A stretch of 64,000 bases of DNA from Kitagawia praeruptora (taxonomy: Eukaryota; Streptophyta; Magnoliopsida; Apiales; Apiaceae). Made by a program: the position numbers and the translations under genes. The notes under the pieces are model-generated. The model was not told the origin of the DNA. It did not search any database and was given only the letters and a program-made list of their open reading frames with translations. The stretch covers positions 73,449,001 through 73,513,000 of the forward strand of contig CM075349.1 in assembly GCA_037693485.1 (NCBI GenBank), written 5' to 3'. Below, one piece after another: positions 1 to 9,604 of the stretch (within the stretch, counting starts at the first letter, position 1; every line of letters starts with the position of its first letter).

Positions 1-64
1 GGGCCCTATATTTTTGGGGGCCCTGTGCGATCGCTCACCCCGCGCACCCCCAGCCCCGCCCCTG
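1..64. mobile_element. hAT-like transposon end, cut by the window edge
   Basis: The GC-rich block ends in GCCCCGCCCCTG. Read backwards this starts CAGGGGCGGGG, close to the terminal repeat of the hAT element at 61124-61681 (CAGGGGTGGCC). The sequence just inside carries the same GGGCCCT motif. Only this end lies in the window, so size and target duplication cannot be checked. The assignment rests on the terminal match alone. Confidence 0.4.
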
Positions 65-158
65 CATGATAGCTTTGATTACATGTCCTTAAAATTAATT
101 TCAAATAGCTCACAAAATAAGAAGCATAATATAACCTAAGTTACTGTAAATGTTACAG

Positions 159-245
159 TAATTACCCTAGAAGAGCACTGGAGCAGAAGGAGGAAATGCC
201 TGCAAGTGTGGATCAAGCTGCACTTGTGATCTATGCAACTGTTGA
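159..245 (+). pseudogene. Metallothionein last-exon remnant
   Basis: Positions 171-245 match exon 3 of the intact metallothionein at 30078-30664 and still encode a Cys-rich tail (CKCGSSCTCDLCNC, then stop). An acceptor-like ACAG precedes it at 155-158. About 7 bases are missing at the start of the exon compared with the intact genes, so normal splicing would put the Cys codons out of frame. No exon 1 or 2 is visible in the 158 bases upstream, where the hAT end lies. It is a decayed duplicate of the MT-A type, since its 3' flank also matches MT-A. Confidence 0.8.
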
Positions 246-1087
246 TCTTGATTGTCATCATGCATGATGAAGTGTACCAACATATAAGTAGCAGCTTGTG
301 TTTTTATTCTGTATGAAGTTTGATAAATAAGACAGCCAACAGAACATCTAGGAAAATCTTGATTTTTCTAATGTCTTAGGCAACTTGTGTAGTTACGTCA
401 TTGTTCCAAATGATAGAATGTAACAATTCTATAAACACTTAATTCTCTAAAATAGAGACAAGGATCGAAATATCATTTTTTAATTATCGAGATTAAACTA
501 TAAGCGGAAGCGTACCTGTATCCATGAGTTTGTAGTGCTAGAGAAAACCTTTAGTTGGTGCTATTGTCTTCCTCAACCAAATACAACTTAGGATTCTTGA
601 GTAGCTATATTCTGATGGGGAGAACAAAAGCTTATTATGTATTTGATACATTGGGGAACATGATCGTACAAATTCATAACCGCCCAATTAAATCTCCCAT
701 TACAACTTAATTGGGCTTGGTATTGGGTCTAATCTCAATTAGTCCACACAGTAGTATATAAAAATCTAAATGGGTTATCACTTTAAATTTAACCCAATAA
801 AGTAAATAGCTAAGTATAATTGATATATTAATATGTAGCCCATAAAATGATTATTATCATTAAAATAATAATAACACCAAACTCTACTACATTTTGGTAT
901 AAAGAATTATTGCTTTGGATTCTCTAATTGTTAATCTTGATGTGTATGTTAAGCTTTATTACAGACAGATGGTTTCTTAATTTAGATTGTAGTGCAAAAA
1001 ATTGTAAACGAAGTACAGAATGAATGGACGTAAAAAGTGATAAACAATAAACAAATGGCAAATCACCTGTAAAACCCGAGACAGTTA
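246..1087. other. Duplicated metallothionein 3' flank with an insertion
   Basis: Positions 246-420 and about 890-1070 align with the 3' flank of MT-A (30665-31130). Shared blocks include GACAGCC, GAACATCTAGGAA and the AAACAAATGGCA block. Between them lies about 470 bases (roughly 425-890) with no counterpart there, so an unclassified insertion is likely. I found no clear terminal repeats or target duplication for it. No coding signal was seen. Confidence 0.55.
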
Positions 1088-1395
1088 GAGCATCTTCAAT
1101 GGTGTTAGCTAAAATCGTTGGCTAAAATAATAAAAAATAGTGATTGGCTAAAATATGCAGAATCTGTAAGGTGATGTGCTCCAATGGAGTTGGCTATAGT
1201 GATTGGCTATATATCAACATATTCTTAATGCATCAAGTCACCCATTTAGAAATTTACCCAATGGGTAAAAAAATTTACCCAACTCCTCTAAAATGTACTA
1301 CTCTCAAGTCTTTTTTTAATGACCCATGGATAATCCACCAAATTTACCCATTGGGTAAAAATATTACCCATCTAATGATCCATTTAGCCATATAA
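1088..1395. mobile_element. PIF/Harbinger-like MITE remnant
   Basis: The segment begins GAGCATCTTCAATGG after a TTA. This nearly matches the terminal repeat of the complete MITE at 29381-29767 (GAGCATCTCCAACGG), and both continue with GTTAGCTAAAA and repeated GATTGGCTA. The matching right end is not visible, so the copy is truncated or rearranged. Inside are repeated near-palindromes of TTTACCCA/TGGGTAAA type. The 83-codon open frame across it is judged chance. Confidence 0.5.
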
Positions 1396-2554
1396 CAGAC
1401 TCACAATCAGATCACACGTTTTCCTTAATTACAGCATTTTTTGAATTTTGAATTTATGATAGACGTGTATCAAACTGAGTTATGGAAATATACTCAATAT
1501 CTTTTTTTTTCTTTCCTTATCGTAATCCTTTCATGTATACACAGATCCAGCAATAGGAAGAAGAACATATGTGGAAGAAGAACATGTCGAGTTTGAGTTT
1601 GTGGTGATTAAATCGATTTGAATCAATCATGGATCCTCCTTCAAGCAAAAAAGTATCGGAAAATGCGAAATCAGGTTCTTTCCCATGATTGCTGAATCAA
1701 TGTTTACAATTTTTGAAATCTTTAATTATTAGTTACATCTGTTCCAAAATTAAGTCCATGCCTTTTCTTTCTCTTCACTTTTTCTTCGTTATTATAGGTG
1801 TATAAACCCATGTTTTGGGCGTGTATATGTATAATCATGCTTATAAACATGACAATTTTGTTTGCTTATATATGCATTTGATCTGTTTATTATGCATAAT
1901 TGAAAATTATATTTGGATTGTGTTCTTCATCTCCATTTAGGTACCAAGAACAATTGTTTGTAACCAAAAATCACATATAAGAGATATGGATTCAACCAAA
2001 TCAGGTATAAATTCTTAAACACTGAAAACTAATATTGAATTTATAGCCTCATCTATATTCATTATATGCCTATGAATCTATGTTATCGGTATGTATATAA
2101 ACATTTGTGTTTCTATATGTGTCTGATTTGTTTGTTTATATATGTGTTTAATTGTTTATTATGTCGATAAGTATATTAGGGTTGTTTCTTGATCTTTGTT
2201 TGACTAAATTTTCATGTTTTTCAATGATATAGGTGATGGAGCGTAGCTATTGTTTGTAATTAAGAATCATATGCTAAGGATGTGGGTTCAACCAAATCAA
2301 GTATTAGTTAAACACTGAACAATGATATCAAGATTATAGCCTCTTCTATTTCTTTTACGAGCATTTTAAGATTTCTATAAAGATTTCTTAATACATGATT
2401 TAAGATTCTTAATCTTAAAAAGAACTAATCTTAAGGTTAGAAATCCTTAAAGATTTCTTAATGGTAATACAATTGTTTTGCAGATGAAGAAGGACCAAAA
2501 CAAATTCCTATTTACCAATGATTCTTTGTAAGTAACAAGTACTCTAATATAAAG
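1396..2554 (+). other. Exon-like islands of a decayed gene
   Basis: Short open stretches are bounded by splice-like signals. One around 1629-1674 begins ATGGATCCTCC. Another island around 1940-2004 contains ATGGATTCAACC and is followed by GTATAA. A diverged second copy of that island, with its flank, lies around 2225-2360. A third stretch, 2485-2528, runs from TTGCAG to GTAAGT. None gives a long frame, and I recognise no protein family. The series seems to resume beyond the Sirevirus at 16.7-22.3 kb. Confidence 0.35.
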
Positions 2555-2559
2555 CATTC

Positions 2560-3848
2560 TGTTGAGTATTGAACACGATAAAAGAATACAGAGGGGGGGG
2601 TGAATGGATTCTTGAACTTTTCTTGATTGAGTCTGTGTAGCTGATAAGTGTGTATGTGTGCAGAAATTAAGGTGCGGATAAGTAAACAACACAAGACACA
2701 ATATCACTTTAATCTAATGTATATTAGATAAAGGTTGCTACAATCTGTGAATACAAATGGTAGTATTCTCAGCTTCGTTTTTCTCAGAGAGATATAGCTT
2801 ACAGTGTATGAAAAACTTGACTCACAAAAGTTACTAAGTTATGAAGTGAGGCTGTGTCCTTATAGAACATGGATACAGCCTGCTTACTACAAATAAGGTA
2901 GCTAAACAAATTACTTTCTAGTCTGTCTATCCTTTTTGAGTAAGCATCCAAACGGTTACAGATTTGACTTTGCAAAGCCTGTTTAGATCCACTTCTTTAG
3001 CTCCTTGTCTCTTCTATATCTCTCCAAGCTTCCTTGTAGGCTTTCCAGAGCACGTTACAGATTGTGGTCCATAAAGTGCATTGGCTTGTTGCAGGTTTCT
3101 GACTTGTACAATTTCTTCAGTATTTTGTCTCCAAGAATGTATTCGAGAAGTGACTAAGTAAGTGATTCGAGAACTAGAATTGACTTGATCGATAACTCTG
3201 AGTTCTCGAATACTGTTATAAAGACATATCGAACCACTTCTCGAATAGCTCTTTTCCATCAGGATTCCTTGAGTTGTCGAATAGAACATTTGACTTATCG
3301 AATCCTCGAGTTGTCGAATAGCTTTCTGAGTCCTTGAGATATCGAATGGAACTTTGACTTGTTGACTCTTTGAGAACTCGAATACCATCTTGACTTGTTG
3401 ACTTCTTGAGTTCTCGAATAGAGTAGTAGACATATCGAATCCCTGAGATATCGAATGAGATATCGAACAGTGTATTCAGAGATATCGAATAGTGTCTTGA
3501 GATATCGAATCTCTGACTTCTCGAATGCTGGACTTCTCGAATAGACAAATATACTTCTCGAATTGGTACTTAGGCAAATTCTTCATTTCTTCAAATCCCA
3601 ACTGTGATTATTTGGCAGTCTTTAACTCCTTGCTTGAGGCATGAACCATGGAACTTCTTTCAAGCATTATTCTAGACTCTATTTGTACAGTTACACAACT
3701 AGGATTTGATGCCTATTACAAGTACAATACAAACAGAAACTCTACAACTAGAGGTTCCCTCAGTTAAGAGGTCATGTAAGTAATGCAAAGCATTACAAAC
3801 AATTAGGCTTGTTATTAGATGTGTACAGGCATGCCTCTGTAACTAACA
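2560..3848 (-). repeat. 3' LTR of the Sirevirus-like element
   Basis: It is 1289 bp and, as far as I can read, identical to the 5' LTR apart from one fewer G in a run of 8 versus 9. It carries a dense cluster of TCGA-centred motifs. Short open frames inside it occur identically in both LTRs and are not considered genes. Confidence 0.93.
3142..3562. repeat. TCGA-centred motif cluster in the 3' LTR
   Basis: About 21 TCGA tetramers occur in roughly 420 bp. Most sit in variants of TTCTCGAATA, GATATCGAATA, GTTGTCGAATA or the reverse form ATTCGAGAA. The same cluster is in the 5' LTR (about 15977-16397). A related cluster, mostly in the reverse orientation, lies in the spacer between pol and the extra frame. 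A regulatory role or a role as methylation target is possible but not shown. Confidence 0.8.
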
Positions 3849-3859
3849 ATCTCCCCCAA
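3849..3859 (-). other. Polypurine tract of the Sirevirus-like element
   Basis: On the element strand TTGGGGGAGAT lies immediately before the 3' LTR, the expected place for the plus-strand primer of reverse transcription. An inverted repeat, ATTGTGA ... TCACAAT (3861-3887), lies just upstream of it on the element strand. Confidence 0.8.
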
Positions 3860-4006
3860 ATTGTGAGTGAGACCCTTAGTCACAATTTCATGTCTGATAA
3901 CAAGCCTAACATACATAAAGATAAAACTTTAAAAGTACAGGTATGTATTTTGATTGAACACATAAATGAAATTACAAGATAAATACTCTTACAGTATGAT
4001 GAGGTA

Positions 4007-7000
4007 CTAGCCATTTTCTTTTGATTGCATCTCCATTGCTTTGGCTTGTAGATCATCATATGCTTTCTGTTTCCTTTCTTTCTCCTTCCTTGCATTCTCA
4101 TCTATTGCTCTCATGATTTCTGTCATAGCATCCAATTCTTCAATCATAATAGAGTTTTTGAAATCTTCAAGCACTGGCTTCAGAATGTTGGCAGGATAGT
4201 GACTGAGTAGGTTCATTCTTATATTGACATTATCTCCATTTCTCCTCCTATACTTCACCACATAGGGATCAAACTGAACTCTACACAGTCCCTTTGCCCT
4301 TAGCTTTTCTGCTTCAATCTCCAGTCTATCAATTTCTTTCTCCCTTTCTAACCATTTCTCATAGCAGCCCTTCCTTATCTTCTCAGCATAGTCTTTCTTC
4401 ATTTTCACAAAATCAATCAATTCCAGCTTCCATACTTTCTCCACCTTGTCCTTAGAATCCAGCAATGCAATGATTCTTTCTATCTCATACAATTTACCCC
4501 AATGTTGACAACCCCCTTGTTTGAATTTCATTTCTTTCCCATCAGTGTACTTGATTACAAGGTGATCATCCACAATTGCAGCATAGCATATCTTTTGAGC
4601 TCTTAGAAATAGCAGTTGCTCTTCATCAAAGTCTTCATCAAGTGGCTGGAGCTTTAATCCTGGAATGATTGTTAGGGCTCTAGATTTGGATAGCTTCACT
4701 CTCCTTGCAGTATGTTTAAACTTTATCCTTTTGACATGGTTGCTTGGCAGAAATCTTTGACCTTGGTTGGTAGACCATAGTAGTATTCCATTAGCAGATT
4801 GCTTTCTGAAACATACACATGGTTTCTTGACTTGAATCTTCTTCTTTTCTTGAGATGGTAAGACAGTTGCAGAAGCCATAGATGTAGATTTTGTTAGGTC
4901 ACTACTAACAGTATTCACCCTAGACTTAGAGTCTTGTGTTGTGGTGAGGTTACTGCTAGCAATGCCTAAGGCTTGCTGTCTTCCACTCTTTCTCACATAT
5001 GTCTTACCCTGGTCATCATCTTTTTCATCCTTGTCCCCCTTTTTCTTCTTATCTTCATCACCCTTATCTCTCCTTTGATGTCTTCTCCTCCCATCACCTT
5101 TGTCTTCAGAATCATCATCCTTATTTCTCCTAGGTTGAGCCATCTCTGGAATTCCACCAGTTGCAATATAAGTTCTGAGGATATGCAGTGCCTCAATTTC
5201 TTCAGCATTTCTGGCTCCAACCTTCTTCTGAAGTTGATCAATAATAGCAATGATCAGTCTGTGATTTCTGGGGGTGAGATCATGAGGAATGACCAGTTGC
5301 TTGATATCTTCAATTCTGGTACCAGACTGATAGATAATTGTCCATGGCTTCTTGATCACTTCTGGTAGCCTTGTAGGTTGACCATTCCTCAAGTCATCAA
5401 ACAGACTCTTGCTGTTGTCATTTTTCTTCTCAATGAGCTCTAGTATGGCATCTATCTCTGAGTGCTTTAAGTCTTGTAGAATCTGGTATGTTAGATGCCA
5501 TATCTTTAGTTTGGACACCATCACTATCTCCTTGACCCATAAATTGTTGACTTGCTTGGGGATGACAGTGATGTAGTCTATCTGCTTCTTCACCTCCCTC
5601 AGATAAAACTGAGTGTCACCAACCTGTTCCCTTATGGCTTTCAGAAACTCCAAGAAGGCTTTATCATGATAGACATTGGAGTTAGCAACTTCTTGTAGCT
5701 TGGCCTCAGTAACAACTTTGACTTCTACAGGCTTGGCACTCTCAGCTATAGAAATTTGAGGTTTGTCAGATGGCATACTCCCTGCAACCACTGTGGTAGT
5801 TATTGATTGCTTTTGTCCTCCAGGAGTAGTGATGTGCACAGTTGGTAAGGTGACAACTGGCAAGATAGATGGAGGCTCATCTACTTTGGCTTTTCCCTTG
5901 CCAGGCACATTTTCTAGAGACTTAGTAGCCCTTTGTTGTCCACCTTCTTTGAATACTATGCCTTTCTCCCTCTTTGGCTCCCCCTTTGAATTTGAGTTCC
6001 TAGCCTTCTTCTCCCCCTTAGGCTTGTTGTCAGGCACAGAGGCTGTAGAGATGTCCTTTGGGATTGAAGATTCATCAGGTAGAGGGAGCCCCATATGCTT
6101 CATCATTGCAGCTAACATGGATTGTTGATGCAGAAGGACATCAGCTGTGGTGGATGCTTGAGTGTCCAACTGATCATTTAGCAATGCAACCTTTTCTGTG
6201 AGATGAGCATTGGTCTTGGTGAGAGTAGCTACCTCTTGCTCAAGAGTGTTGACCTTAGTGAAGAGTTCATTGGCCTTGAAACCAGATAGAGATTGTTCCT
6301 GCAGTCTCTTCACTTCATATTTAGACATTTCATGCACAGGAACATCAGTCACCAGCCTATCTCCATAGAGATTCTTGAACATTATTTTCAGCATGGCATT
6401 GGCATCTGTAGTCTGGCCAGATAGATTCTGAAATTGATGACCCAGACCTGAGACAGCATCTTTTAGCACAGCCAACCCATTGTCCACCTTAATGCATGTA
6501 GAGTTGCAGTGTTTGATGTCCTTGAGCACACTGTCCAAGTGGGGAAATTTAGCATCAAAGGCCCTCTTGACTTCTGCTACTGAAGTGGCTGTCTTATCAC
6601 ATACCCTGTTGACTTCAGTTTTTACTCCTTTGCCAAGATAGTGTGCAGCCTTGAGGAAACCCTTGTAGGAGTCATTGACAGCTTCATACACTTCACCAGG
6701 TGACAGGGATTTAGCATTGGAGCCCAGTGAAGTGATGTATTCCTCCCTGAGATACTGAAGTGCTTCATCGAGAGTAATATCATATTTTCCTTGCAACCAG
6801 GCATCTATGTTGCCATCTCTCTCAGCATCATCAATGATCTTTGATTTCTGCACCTCCACATCATCCCTATGGCATAACAGAATAGCCTCATAGTCTGGAT
6901 TGGGCATGTCTGCAGTGAGAAGGTGCTGAGCAATCTTTGTGAACTCAGGAATCTGATCCACAATTAAGCTTTGAAGTGCTTCAACCGTCAATTGTTGTGG

Positions 7001-8758
7001 AACAGACCCTGATCCTGAAGCACTGTCATGTTGCACAGGCTTCAGCCATGTTGACATAAAGTCAGAGCTAGAGCTAGGCAAGCTAGTCTCCTCAGTTACA
7101 GATGCAACTTCTGTAGCCGGATGGATGGACTCTACTACTGGTGTCTCCACAGAAGTGGGATGAATTACACCAGCAGTTGACACAGGCACAGAGTCTCTAG
7201 TAAAAACTAGGGGAACCTCTGTGTTTGTGATGGTGTCATTAGGATATGCCTCAGCATGCATTCCCTCACCATCTAAATGTGGGTTCTGAGTGGTGAACAA
7301 AGTGTCATGCACTGAGTCACTTGAAATTATTGGCTCATCAAGAGAAAAGAATTCTTGATGATCAATACCTTGCATCTCAGTTGCCTGAGTTGCAGGTTCC
7401 AAAGAAATTTCATAGTTAGATTCTGGAAGAGAAGTGTGTTCTAGAGTAGATTTTGGCAACTCCCCCTGAGAGATAGAGGGAGTTTCAAAAGTGATGTGCT
7501 CTCCACTCAGTGTTGTGCCAGCCTTATCACTCCCATGTGCAGACTCTATACAAGAAGGTGCATTGGGGAGAATGCTTGATTCTATAGGTGCACCCTGTTG
7601 AGAGGATACACCTAGTGAGCTGTGTGCCCCTGATTTTACAACTTCAGCCATTTGTGTGACTGAAGAGGTGGTCTTAGTTTTCCTCTTCTTTGGCCTTTGT
7701 AAGGGTGACTCAGGTTCCTCACTTGCTAGCCCTAATTCAACAGCTAATGCTGCTTCAGATAAGATATTTAATGGTGCAGACATTACTTCCTTTCTCTTCT
7801 TTTTACTAACATCACCCTTTTGAGAGGATGATGCAGTTGGCTCAGTATGTGGGAGAGTGTTTGGTTGAGAGGGTTGGTTAGCAGGCCCTGGGTTAGCAGT
7901 TTGTTCTACTTGCTTGGGCTGTGCTAACTTAGATTTAGCATCAAATGTTGGCATGTTGTGGGGGTAAGTCTTAAACAAACTCTCCATATGGGGAGTTATG
8001 TTCAGTCTTACATCCACATCATTCCTAGTTTCCAAGTTACCAAAAATGAGTTTGGTCATGGACTTAGGATAGCCTATTTTATTTTTATCAATCCCAGGCA
8101 ATTCAATCAACGAAGCATTTTTATAATTAAGTACAGATTGAATAAAGCGAGGGAAGAAAATATCAGTACCTCTCTTGGTTGTGTTCTTACCAAGTCTCCC
8201 ATATAATTCTTGAAGTATGATTTGGCCAACATCTATCTTCTTTCCATAGGCCAAAGCATATCCAATTTGCTGCACAGGTGCACTGATTTGGTCAAAGCTT
8301 GATTTCCTGGCAGTGAAGACTTGAAGAAGAGTTGCAAACACATAGCTCCACTCCTTCCTCAGATTCTTTCTGTTTAGCTTTCCAAGGTTAATCCCATCTG
8401 AGTAGTTTATGAATTCGAAGAATTCCTCCAACTCTGCAGTAGTGGCCATTCTATCAAATGATTCCTGTTGTAGTCCTAGTGCTTGGTTCATGTCTGCAGT
8501 AGTGATAGTGATATCCTTATCTTGAACCTTGCAGTAGATGACATAGGATGTGATTGCATTTTCCAGGGCTACAACCTCCACAATAGCAGTATTCCAGAAT
8601 TGTTCCAGAATATCGAGATATAGAGTTGGATTGGCAGAGAGTGCTTCTTTGATGTATGATTCAGCCATCCATTTCACAAAGCACTTAAAGTTTGCATTGG
8701 GTGCTTCAACATCACTAGTTAGAGCGATGAAGTTGGTGTTGAACTTTACTGTTGCCAT
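4007..8758 (-). CDS. Extra frame of the Sirevirus-like element, 1583 aa
   Basis: This intact frame lies downstream of pol on the same strand, separated by 846 bp. Residues about 17-60 contain YIKEALSANPTLYLDILEQF, similar to the start of extra frames annotated in asterid copia elements. Residues about 280-600 are rich in Ser, Thr, Pro and acidic residues. About 825-870 looks like a coiled coil (LEQEVATLTKTN and following heptads). About 1209-1253 is a dense Lys/Asp/Arg tract. About 1453-1490 is a second charged helix. I see no signal peptide or membrane segment, so the common label envelope-like is not supported here. It must be translated from a spliced or internally started RNA. Function unknown; the intact length suggests selection or extreme youth. 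Confidence 0.85.
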   Translation of the reverse strand: MATVKFNTNFIALTSDVEAPNANFKCFVKWMAESYIKEALSANPTLYLDILEQFWNTAIVEVVALENAITSYVIYCKVQDKDITITTADMNQALGLQQESFDRMATTAELEEFFEFINYSDGINLGKLNRKNLRKEWSYVFATLLQVFTARKSSFDQISAPVQQIGYALAYGKKIDVGQIILQELYGRLGKNTTKRGTDIFFPRFIQSVLNYKNASLIELPGIDKNKIGYPKSMTKLIFGNLETRNDVDVRLNITPHMESLFKTYPHNMPTFDAKSKLAQPKQVEQTANPGPANQPSQPNTLPHTEPTASSSQKGDVSKKKRKEVMSAPLNILSEAALAVELGLASEEPESPLQRPKKRKTKTTSSVTQMAEVVKSGAHSSLGVSSQQGAPIESSILPNAPSCIESAHGSDKAGTTLSGEHITFETPSISQGELPKSTLEHTSLPESNYEISLEPATQATEMQGIDHQEFFSLDEPIISSDSVHDTLFTTQNPHLDGEGMHAEAYPNDTITNTEVPLVFTRDSVPVSTAGVIHPTSVETPVVESIHPATEVASVTEETSLPSSSSDFMSTWLKPVQHDSASGSGSVPQQLTVEALQSLIVDQIPEFTKIAQHLLTADMPNPDYEAILLCHRDDVEVQKSKIIDDAERDGNIDAWLQGKYDITLDEALQYLREEYITSLGSNAKSLSPGEVYEAVNDSYKGFLKAAHYLGKGVKTEVNRVCDKTATSVAEVKRAFDAKFPHLDSVLKDIKHCNSTCIKVDNGLAVLKDAVSGLGHQFQNLSGQTTDANAMLKIMFKNLYGDRLVTDVPVHEMSKYEVKRLQEQSLSGFKANELFTKVNTLEQEVATLTKTNAHLTEKVALLNDQLDTQASTTADVLLHQQSMLAAMMKHMGLPLPDESSIPKDISTASVPDNKPKGEKKARNSNSKGEPKREKGIVFKEGGQQRATKSLENVPGKGKAKVDEPPSILPVVTLPTVHITTPGGQKQSITTTVVAGSMPSDKPQISIAESAKPVEVKVVTEAKLQEVANSNVYHDKAFLEFLKAIREQVGDTQFYLREVKKQIDYITVIPKQVNNLWVKEIVMVSKLKIWHLTYQILQDLKHSEIDAILELIEKKNDNSKSLFDDLRNGQPTRLPEVIKKPWTIIYQSGTRIEDIKQLVIPHDLTPRNHRLIIAIIDQLQKKVGARNAEEIEALHILRTYIATGGIPEMAQPRRNKDDDSEDKGDGRRRHQRRDKGDEDKKKKGDKDEKDDDQGKTYVRKSGRQQALGIASSNLTTTQDSKSRVNTVSSDLTKSTSMASATVLPSQEKKKIQVKKPCVCFRKQSANGILLWSTNQGQRFLPSNHVKRIKFKHTARRVKLSKSRALTIIPGLKLQPLDEDFDEEQLLFLRAQKICYAAIVDDHLVIKYTDGKEMKFKQGGCQHWGKLYEIERIIALLDSKDKVEKVWKLELIDFVKMKKDYAEKIRKGCYEKWLEREKEIDRLEIEAEKLRAKGLCRVQFDPYVVKYRRRNGDNVNIRMNLLSHYPANILKPVLEDFKNSIMIEELDAMTEIMRAIDENARKEKERKQKAYDDLQAKAMEMQSKENG

Positions 8759-9604
8759 TTGTATAAAAGAGAGAAAAGAAATTGAAGGTTGAAGAAGAAA
8801 TTTGGCTTTTCGCAGTTAGGGTTTCAGGGGTTTAGAGAGTGTAGATGCTTGAGAAATCGAATGAGATGAATCGAATAGATGTGAGATTGTATAAGTATGA
8901 AGTACTTGAATTGTCGATTAGCAAACTGTTTTGTATCGACAAGTCAGGCATTCGAGAAGTAGAAAACAACTATTCGAGAAGTCAAGAATGGCTTAATCGA
9001 TAACTCAAGCAGATAGAAACTCACAGCTGGCAGTTATCTAACTTAGAAATAATTCTAAATTAAATAAAATGTGTTTTTATGAGTGAATTAAATTTTTAGA
9101 TAAAAATCCAAAATCGGTTAAAATTCAGCGAGAATTCAGCCTTTTCAAATGATTCGAGAACTCAAATATAGTGTTCGAGAACTCAGTCATTCGAGAACTC
9201 AGTTACTATATTCGAGAAGTCAATCATTCCTCTATTCGATATCTCAGAAAGACTCTATTCGAGAACTCAAGAGTACTCTAATGAGACTTATTAGAGATGT
9301 CGAATAGTGAATCATTCGAGAAGTCTGACTTATCGAACTATACCCATCACTCATAAAAATTTGATTTTCACTATCTTTTAAAAATTTACCAGACATATTC
9401 ATTGAAAAATATCCTAGCAAATTAAATAGTGATTTTCTCAAAATTTCATAGAAATTTTAAGTTAATAAAAATATGATTTTCAACATATGCAACAGATTTG
9501 AAATATTTATAAATCATATTTCAGCCAACACTTACTCCAAAAATATTGAGAATTTAGATAAAGTAAGTGTTTACTGCTGCAACAATCTAGATTGATGTAT
9601 TCAC
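8759..9604. repeat. Spacer between pol and extra frame, with TCGA motifs
   Basis: There are about 16 TCGA tetramers between 8857 and 9337, mostly as ATTCGAGAACTCA or ATTCGAGAAGT. This is the reverse complement of the form that dominates the LTR. The rest is AT-rich without a coding signal. On the element strand it lies directly upstream of the extra frame, so a splice acceptor or internal promoter could reside here. Confidence 0.7.

Noticed and set aside
3014..3548. Open frames of 139 and 110 codons inside the LTR
   Set aside because: They occur identically in both LTRs, overlap each other, and simply translate the repeated TCGA motifs.
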